Assembly: GCA_026168605.1 (NCBI GenBank)
Contig: JAPFDX010000001.1
Coordinates: forward strand, 62,001-126,000
DNA length: 64,000 nucleotides
Direction: 5' to 3'
Source of the DNA: Roseburia sp.
Lineage (GTDB): Bacteria > Bacillota > Clostridia > Lachnospirales > Lachnospiraceae
How positions within the stretch are numbered: position 1 is the stretch's first letter; every line of letters starts with the position of its first letter. Below, piece by piece: positions 59,375 to 64,000 of the stretch. The notes beneath the pieces are model-generated. The model was not told the DNA's origin. It saw nothing but the letters and a program-made list of their open reading frames with translations, and ran no database searches. The translations under genes and the position numbers were made by a program.

Positions 59375-60733
59375 ATGAAAAAAGATATTATGCGGGTATT
59401 TTTGCCTAATTTAATAAAATTATTTGTTACCGTATTGGCAACATTTTTTATTCCAAGATATTTAAATGTGGAAGAATATGGTTATATTAAGGTTTTTCAG
59501 TTATATACATCATATATCGGACTGTCGTGTCTTGGGTACTGTGAAGGCGTGTTTCTTAAGCATGGGGGACAGTTCTTGGAAGAAATACCAAGAAAGCAAC
59601 TTGCCAATGAGCAGACGACACTGATGACCTGGCAGTTCGTGTGGACAATAGCTGTCAGTATAGTAGGAATTGTCAGCAGAGATTTCATAACATTTATGGT
59701 TGGGCTTTCCTTTCTTCCATCGGTTATGATTACCTATTTTCTGAATTTTTTCCAGTCAGTTGGAAGCTTTGAAAACTATGGAAAACTTTATAATACACAT
59801 TCTATTTTAACCATTATAGCGGATATATTCTGTTTATTCATTATTGGGGTATCGGATGGAAAAGTATTTGTGATAACGACAGTTGTGATCAATTATCTGG
59901 TTATGATTTTGGTGTTGATTATTTTTAATAGGTCAAACAAAATCACGATGGGAAGATTTGAACTGGCGAGATTTGTAGAAAATTCCCAGTTGGGCTTTTT
60001 GCTTATGCTGGGAAATATGGCATATATTTTATTTGCCGGAATCGACAAATGGTTTGTAAAAATTAACATGGGACTTACCAGCTTTTCTTATTATTCTTTT
60101 GCAGTGCAATTTCTTGCAGCAATCAATATGTTTGCGAACCCGATTGCATACACATTGTTCAGTCATTTCAGCAAAAGAAAAGCGCAAGATTTTGAATATT
60201 TGATGAAACGGATTATGATTGTTGGACTTTTTTTTCTGCTCTCCGGGGTATTTGTCTTAAAGCGGATTATTGAAATGTGGTTGGTGAAGTATACGGTATC
60301 CATTCCGGTTCTTGTAATTTTATTCTATGGTCAGATTTTTTATTCCTTAAATTATGCGATTTATATAAATTTATTTAAAGTGTATCATGAACAAAAAAAA
60401 TATTTTATTAACTTATTACTGATTATTGTCCTATCGATACTTATGAATTTTGTATTTTATTTTTTTATTTCTGAAACGATGCTGAGTTTTGCATATGCCA
60501 CTATGCTGTGTATGATGTTGTGGACTTTTTTTAATTTGACAAGGTTTCCATACCTGCGTTTAAAGAAAAAAGATTTTCTGTTTGTCGTACTGGCATCATG
60601 TATTTACTTTGTAGGGAATCGGATGGAATCATGTATTGGGGGAGGGATTGTATATATATTGGGATATAGTTGTCTGTTGTTCCTTTTTATGAGGGACATT
60701 TTAAAAATGCTGTTAAAACAGTGTAAAAGGTAG
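59375..60733 (+). CDS. Polysaccharide flippase (Wzx/MATE-like)
   Basis: The 452-residue protein has about twelve membrane segments and the start MKKDIMRVFLPNLIKLFVTV with IPRYLNVEEYGYIKVFQLY, typical of oligosaccharide flippases. It turns lipid-linked repeat units to the outer face. The ATG at 59375 has TGGAGA at about six bases; the in-frame ATG at 59363 lacks one. With the polymerase and CpsC/CpsD it forms a Wzx/Wzy-type export route. Confidence 0.88.
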   Translation: MKKDIMRVFLPNLIKLFVTVLATFFIPRYLNVEEYGYIKVFQLYTSYIGLSCLGYCEGVFLKHGGQFLEEIPRKQLANEQTTLMTWQFVWTIAVSIVGIVSRDFITFMVGLSFLPSVMITYFLNFFQSVGSFENYGKLYNTHSILTIIADIFCLFIIGVSDGKVFVITTVVINYLVMILVLIIFNRSNKITMGRFELARFVENSQLGFLLMLGNMAYILFAGIDKWFVKINMGLTSFSYYSFAVQFLAAINMFANPIAYTLFSHFSKRKAQDFEYLMKRIMIVGLFFLLSGVFVLKRIIEMWLVKYTVSIPVLVILFYGQIFYSLNYAIYINLFKVYHEQKKYFINLLLIIVLSILMNFVFYFFISETMLSFAYATMLCMMLWTFFNLTRFPYLRLKKKDFLFVVLASCIYFVGNRMESCIGGGIVYILGYSCLLFLFMRDILKMLLKQCKR

Positions 60734-60786
60734 TGTTTATTCTCTCATAGTTCAAATTTTTCATGTAACGGAGGGAGGATTTTGCT

Positions 60787-61335
60787 TTGGATCATATAGA
60801 CTTCATACTCAATTATGCTCGGCAATCCGTGATATTACTAAGTGTGCAGAACTGGATTTTTATAGTCATCACTGCTTTTCTGATGACTTTTCTGATGGTA
60901 TATCTTGCAGGAAAAAAATATATCAGGAAAACCCAGGCTGTCGCCTGGATACTTTTTGTCACATACCTTTCTTTTGTATTCATATCCACGGTGTATGCAA
61001 GAAATGATGCAGGAGTATATCAGTACCGTCTGCAACCGTTCTGGTCTTACAGAGAAGTGTTTTGGGCAGGCAGGATGGATTTGCTGGTGGAAAATTTCTT
61101 AAATGTGCTCCTGCTGCTTCCGGTCGGGATTTTATTTCCGGCACTCAGCAGAAAAATAAAGTTCAGGCATACCGTTGCGCTGGCGGCTGTGATTTCTTAT
61201 ATCATTGAATTTTCCCAGCTTTTTTTGCGCAGAGGTCTGTTTGAACTTGTGGATGATCCTTTTCATAATGTTCTTGGGGCGGGCATAGGGTACCTTATTT
61301 TTTTATTTTTCAACAAACGTATGTGTGAGCAGTAA
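60787..61335 (+). CDS. VanZ-family membrane protein
   Basis: The 182-residue protein has four or five hydrophobic segments and the VanZ pattern QPFWSYREVFW, NFLNVLLLLPVGILFPAL and the conserved DDPFHNVLGAGIGYLIF. VanZ-like proteins give low-level glycopeptide tolerance in enterococci; the molecular role is not known. The start is TTG at 60787, about seven bases after GGAGGGAGG. It closes the A+T-rich region. Confidence 0.85.
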   Translation: MDHIDFILNYARQSVILLSVQNWIFIVITAFLMTFLMVYLAGKKYIRKTQAVAWILFVTYLSFVFISTVYARNDAGVYQYRLQPFWSYREVFWAGRMDLLVENFLNVLLLLPVGILFPALSRKIKFRHTVALAAVISYIIEFSQLFLRRGLFELVDDPFHNVLGAGIGYLIFLFFNKRMCEQ

Positions 61336-61374
61336 AAGGTCTCTTGTGACAGAAAATCGCAGGAGACCTTTTTC
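61334..61374. terminator. Terminator after the VanZ-like gene
   Basis: A 13-bp stem (AAAAGGTCTCTTG with CAGGAGACCTTTT, one G-T pair) encloses a 13-base loop and ends in a T-run. It lies between two converging genes and may act on both strands. Confidence 0.85.
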
Positions 61375-61391
61375 ATAGATCAGTGACACCC

Positions 61392-62876
61392 TCAGTCTCT
61401 TTTAAAAATATCCCTCGTATACACTTTATCCGCCACATCATCGAGGCAGGAATCATACCTATTTGCGATGATCGCCTGGCTCTTTTTCTTAAACTTCTTT
61501 AAGTCGTTGACGACGACAGAGCCGAAGAAGGACTCGCCGTCCGGCAGGGTCGGTTCGTAGATGATGACGGTGGCGCCGTTCGCCTTGATGCGCTTCATGA
61601 CGCCCTGGATTGAGGACTGGCGGAAGTTGTCGGAGTTGCTCTTCATCGTGAGGCGGTACACGCCGATGGTCTTGTTTTCCCCGGGATCCGCGGTCCACTG
61701 GCTGTCGGGCGCGTATGCCCCGGCGAGTTCTAACACGCGGTCTGCGATGAAATCCTTTCTGGTCCGGTTGGACTCCACGATCGCGGACATCATATTTTGC
61801 GGCACGTCGTTGTAATTTGCCAGAAGCTGTTTGGTATCTTTGGGCAGGCAGTAACCGCCGTAGCCAAAGCTTGGATTATTGTAGTGATTGCCGATGCGCG
61901 GGTCAAGGCAGACGCCTTCGATGATGTCTCTTGTCTTTAGCCCCTTCATTTCTGCATAGGTATCCAGTTCATTAAAATAGGACACGCGCAAGGCAAGGTA
62001 GGTGTTTGCAAACAATTTGACCGCTTCTGCCTCCGTAAATCCCATAAACAGTGTGGGGACGTCCTCCCTGATCGCGCCGTCCTGCAGCAGTGCGGCGAAC
62101 GTGTGGGCGGCGTCTGTAAGGGCGGCGTCCGAAAAATCCGTCGATACGATAATGCGGGACGGGTAGAGATTGTCGTAGAGGGCTTTGGATTCCCGTAAAA
62201 ACTCCGGGCTGAAAATGATGTTGCGGGTCTTGTATTTTTCGCGCACGGACTCCGTGTATCCAACCGGAATAGTGGATTTGATCACCATGACAGCGTCTGG
62301 ATTTACCTTTTGCACAAGCTCGATGACAGCCTCCACGGCGGAGGTGTCAAAATAATTTTTGCGGCTGTCATAGTTTGTCGGGGCTGCGATCACCACAAAA
62401 TCAGCGACTTTGTAGGCGGCAGCGCCGTCGAGGGTTGCGGTCAGATCCAATTCCTTTTCCGCCAGATATTTTTCAATGTAATCGTCCTGGATCGGACTGA
62501 TACGATTGTTTAACATCTCGACTTTCTCGGGAAGAATGTCCACCGCCGTCACATGGTTGTGCTGGGCGAGCAGTGTCGCGATAGAAAGCCCGACATATCC
62601 TGTTCCGGCAACTGCAATGTTATATTTCCGGGAGAGTGCCGCCTGCGGTGTCGTCTGTGGAATCTCCTCCTCAAAAAGGTCGGTCACTTCAAAATCCAGC
62701 ACTTCTGCAAGCGTCTGAAGCTGCTCAATGGACGGAACATAGCTTTTATTTTCAAGCCTGCCGATCATTGTACGGTGGATGCCGGTTGCCTCCGCGAGCT
62801 GCGCCTGCGTCAGGCTCTTTCCTTTTCTCTTGTTGGCGACGGTCTCTGCCAGTCTGTCTACGGATAATTTTTTCAT
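61392..62876 (-). CDS. ugd: UDP-glucose 6-dehydrogenase with an N-terminal HTH domain
   Basis: The 494-residue protein joins an XRE-type helix-turn-helix (residues about 10-68: [33 protein letters not shown]) to a complete UDP-glucose/GDP-mannose dehydrogenase. The enzyme part has the NAD loop [13 protein letters not shown] (86-98), [28 protein letters not shown] and the catalytic cysteine in [10 protein letters not shown]. It would make UDP-glucuronate for the polysaccharide and perhaps bind DNA as well. AGGAGG precedes the ATG, and a perfect 7-1-7 palindrome lies between it and the promoter. The HTH and the enzyme are in one continuous frame. Confidence 0.92.
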   Translation of the reverse strand: MKKLSVDRLAETVANKRKGKSLTQAQLAEATGIHRTMIGRLENKSYVPSIEQLQTLAEVLDFEVTDLFEEEIPQTTPQAALSRKYNIAVAGTGYVGLSIATLLAQHNHVTAVDILPEKVEMLNNRISPIQDDYIEKYLAEKELDLTATLDGAAAYKVADFVVIAAPTNYDSRKNYFDTSAVEAVIELVQKVNPDAVMVIKSTIPVGYTESVREKYKTRNIIFSPEFLRESKALYDNLYPSRIIVSTDFSDAALTDAAHTFAALLQDGAIREDVPTLFMGFTEAEAVKLFANTYLALRVSYFNELDTYAEMKGLKTRDIIEGVCLDPRIGNHYNNPSFGYGGYCLPKDTKQLLANYNDVPQNMMSAIVESNRTRKDFIADRVLELAGAYAPDSQWTADPGENKTIGVYRLTMKSNSDNFRQSSIQGVMKRIKANGATVIIYEPTLPDGESFFGSVVVNDLKKFKKKSQAIIANRYDSCLDDVADKVYTRDIFKRD

Positions 62877-62891
62877 AGGATTCCTCCTTGT

Positions 62892-62906
62892 GTTGTTTAA
62901 AACAAC
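62892..62906. promoter_or_regulatory. Palindromic operator candidate in the HTH-Ugd leader
   Basis: GTTGTTT (62892-62898) and AAACAAC (62900-62906) form a perfect palindrome around one base. It sits between the predicted promoter and the ribosome site of the HTH-Ugd gene, where a bound protein could block transcription. Confidence 0.5.
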
Positions 62907-62944
62907 ATTTCGAAAACAAAAAAGTTGATAATTACTCTAAAAAC

Positions 62945-62973
62945 ATCATACCAGTGTCGGGAAGGAATTGCAA
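62945..62973 (-). promoter_or_regulatory. Promoter for the HTH-Ugd gene
   Basis: On the minus strand TTGCAA (62973-62968) and TATGAT (62950-62945) are 17 bases apart, with an upstream TG (extended -10). It gives a leader of about 60 bases that includes the 62892-62906 palindrome. Confidence 0.5.
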
Positions 62974-62991
62974 GGGAAATGAGAAAAAAGC

Positions 62992-63021
62992 TTGAGAAAG
63001 CTATCGGTTCCATGATATAAT
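62992..63021 (+). promoter_or_regulatory. Sigma-A promoter for the gene at 63056
   Basis: TTGAGA (62992-62997) and TATAAT (63016-63021) are 18 bases apart, with TG one base before the -10 box. It lies 35 bases upstream of the start codon and is divergent from the HTH-Ugd promoter. Confidence 0.7.
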
Positions 63022-63055
63022 TACAAATATAGAAAATACGAAAGGAGATACAAGT

Positions 63056-63883
63056 ATGGAAAACGGTTTTTTTGATACGATTGCGTCTGTGATTCCTACG
63101 GTTGGGAAGGTTGTGGGGAATCTGTTGGTGAACACCTTTGGCGCGGAGGAGAATGCGGCGGGCGGCTATGTTGGATTCTTCCGAAACGATGCACGTGACG
63201 ACGGGCTGGACAAGGCGGTATTTACAAAAGAAGGTGACAAGATTTTTCTGTGCAATACATCGCCGGTCACCAATGATTATATTGTATACTCCACGCCGAC
63301 GCAGTACAGTGCAGAGTCGGATACCTGCAAGATCCCGGGTCTTGCCAGGATAGATGTGACGGAGAGTTTTGCGAACGCCGTTGCAGGAGGGGATGACAGA
63401 ATCTTTTTAAATTCAGTTCAGCCGAAGAAGGCGGCGGATGGGGGCGGTGTCCTCACCGTCTATGGAAGCAACAACCATGTGGATCTGGCAAAGATCCGGA
63501 AGCTGGATGCAAGACTAAAGCTGGGATCGTGGCTGGAGATCGAGATGGAAGGCACACAGATGATGATCGTCTGCTGCTCCGCGCTTGCCGCAGGAACCTA
63601 TTTGATCCACAGGATCCGCAGGATCGTGATCCATGAGGGAAACATCAATATAGACATGACGGATCCGCAGCAGCGGGAGAGGGAGCCGGGCGTGGTGGAA
63701 GTCCGGCTTGACCAGCCGCTGCCGGAGTATGCGGTTGCCGCCATCGATATGCAGGTCGAACTTCAGGAGCTGCCGCAGCCGAATGACGCCGCCCTGCAGG
63801 ACGAGAGGGTAGAGATGATGGACGAGTCATATCTGCAGATGCTTCTGGCAAAAAAGAAAGCTTCCAAACGTGAAGAAGTATGA
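63056..63883 (+). CDS. Protein of unknown function
   Basis: The 275-residue protein starts MENGFFDTIASVIPTVGKVV, has one possible hydrophobic or amphipathic helix near the start (residues 9-26), and a soluble middle with LTVYGSNNHVDLAKIRKLDA and GSWLEIEMEGTQMMIVCCSALAAG. It ends in a Lys-rich tail (KKKASKREEV). No signal peptide is clear. I do not recognise the family. AAAGGAG precedes the ATG. It is followed 17 bases later by another gene that runs off the window. Confidence 0.75.
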   Translation: MENGFFDTIASVIPTVGKVVGNLLVNTFGAEENAAGGYVGFFRNDARDDGLDKAVFTKEGDKIFLCNTSPVTNDYIVYSTPTQYSAESDTCKIPGLARIDVTESFANAVAGGDDRIFLNSVQPKKAADGGGVLTVYGSNNHVDLAKIRKLDARLKLGSWLEIEMEGTQMMIVCCSALAAGTYLIHRIRRIVIHEGNINIDMTDPQQREREPGVVEVRLDQPLPEYAVAAIDMQVELQELPQPNDAALQDERVEMMDESYLQMLLAKKKASKREEV

Positions 63884-63900
63884 CGCGGGAAAGGAGAAAG

Positions 63901-64000
63901 ATGTCTGATTTCGGTTGCAAAACATTTGATCTATCGGAGGAAAGAGATTATGTGCAGGTGGTGGAACTGCTTGGCGGCGAGGCGCGTCTTAAGCGGTATC
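63901..64000 (+). CDS. N-terminal part of an unidentified protein (partial)
   Basis: An ATG at 63901 with AAAGGAG about six bases before it opens a frame (SDFGCKTFDLSEERDYVQVV and on) that runs off the right edge. It is 17 bases after the previous stop and probably in the same operon. Only 33 residues are present, too few to name. Confidence 0.65.
   Translation, partial: MSDFGCKTFDLSEERDYVQVVELLGGEARLKRY

Overview
The window is a piece of a Clostridia chromosome, most likely from the family Lachnospiraceae. The evidence is the gene order Asp23-nusB-xseA-xseB-ispA-dxs-tlyA-nadK-argR-recN-spoIVB-spo0A, which is the classic endospore-former housekeeping/sporulation block, together with strong AGGAGG-type ribosome sites, Firmicutes lipoprotein signals and a DUF5688 protein. 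There is one tRNA gene and no rRNA, CRISPR array, prophage or intact insertion sequence.

Layout. (1) 0-6 kb: an aldose epimerase, a sulfonate/nitrate-type ABC importer (permease, ATPase, lipoprotein) and nagB-nagA for amino-sugar use. (2) 6-8.2 kb: a membrane histidine kinase and a NarL-type regulator. (3) 8.2-12.9 kb: an operon of a phosphofructokinase, a class II aldolase, a divergent triosephosphate isomerase and a LarA-family protein, which looks like a dedicated sugar-phosphate pathway. (4) 13.0-15.8 kb: a soluble chemoreceptor fused to a substrate-binding domain paralogous to the importer lipoprotein at 2776, followed by a TauE/SafE-type exporter. (5) 15.9-27.9 kb: the housekeeping/sporulation block, interrupted by a frameshifted toxin-like nuclease gene. 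(6) 27.9-30.3 kb: glycogen synthase and DUF5688. (7) 30.5-37.8 kb: tRNA-Thr, then a BMP-type nucleoside ABC system with cdd, deoC and udk, which together import and salvage nucleosides. (8) 37.9-42.4 kb: a CgeB-like glycosyltransferase, queH, argH and asd. (9) 42.5-61.3 kb: a capsule/exopolysaccharide locus. It holds a divergent XRE regulator, CpsB/CpsC/CpsD control proteins, a degenerate GH3 protein, an LCP ligase, a sortase-anchored protein with its class B sortase, a UDP-sugar dehydratase/aminotransferase/phosphosugar transferase set, then an A+T-rich cargo of glycosyltransferases, polymerase and flippase, ending with a VanZ-like protein. (10) 61.4-64 kb: a UDP-glucose dehydrogenase carrying an N-terminal HTH domain, and two genes I do not recognise.

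The most unusual items are the cytoplasmic chemoreceptor/binding-protein fusion, the HTH/UDP-glucose dehydrogenase fusion with a palindrome in its leader, and the capsule locus, where poly-G tracts lie exactly at joints between neighbouring reading frames, so that loss of one G would fuse them. These tracts could be phase-variable switches or assembly errors; the sequence alone cannot decide.

All coordinates, motif positions and promoter spacings were read by eye. Membrane-segment and identity statements are estimates.
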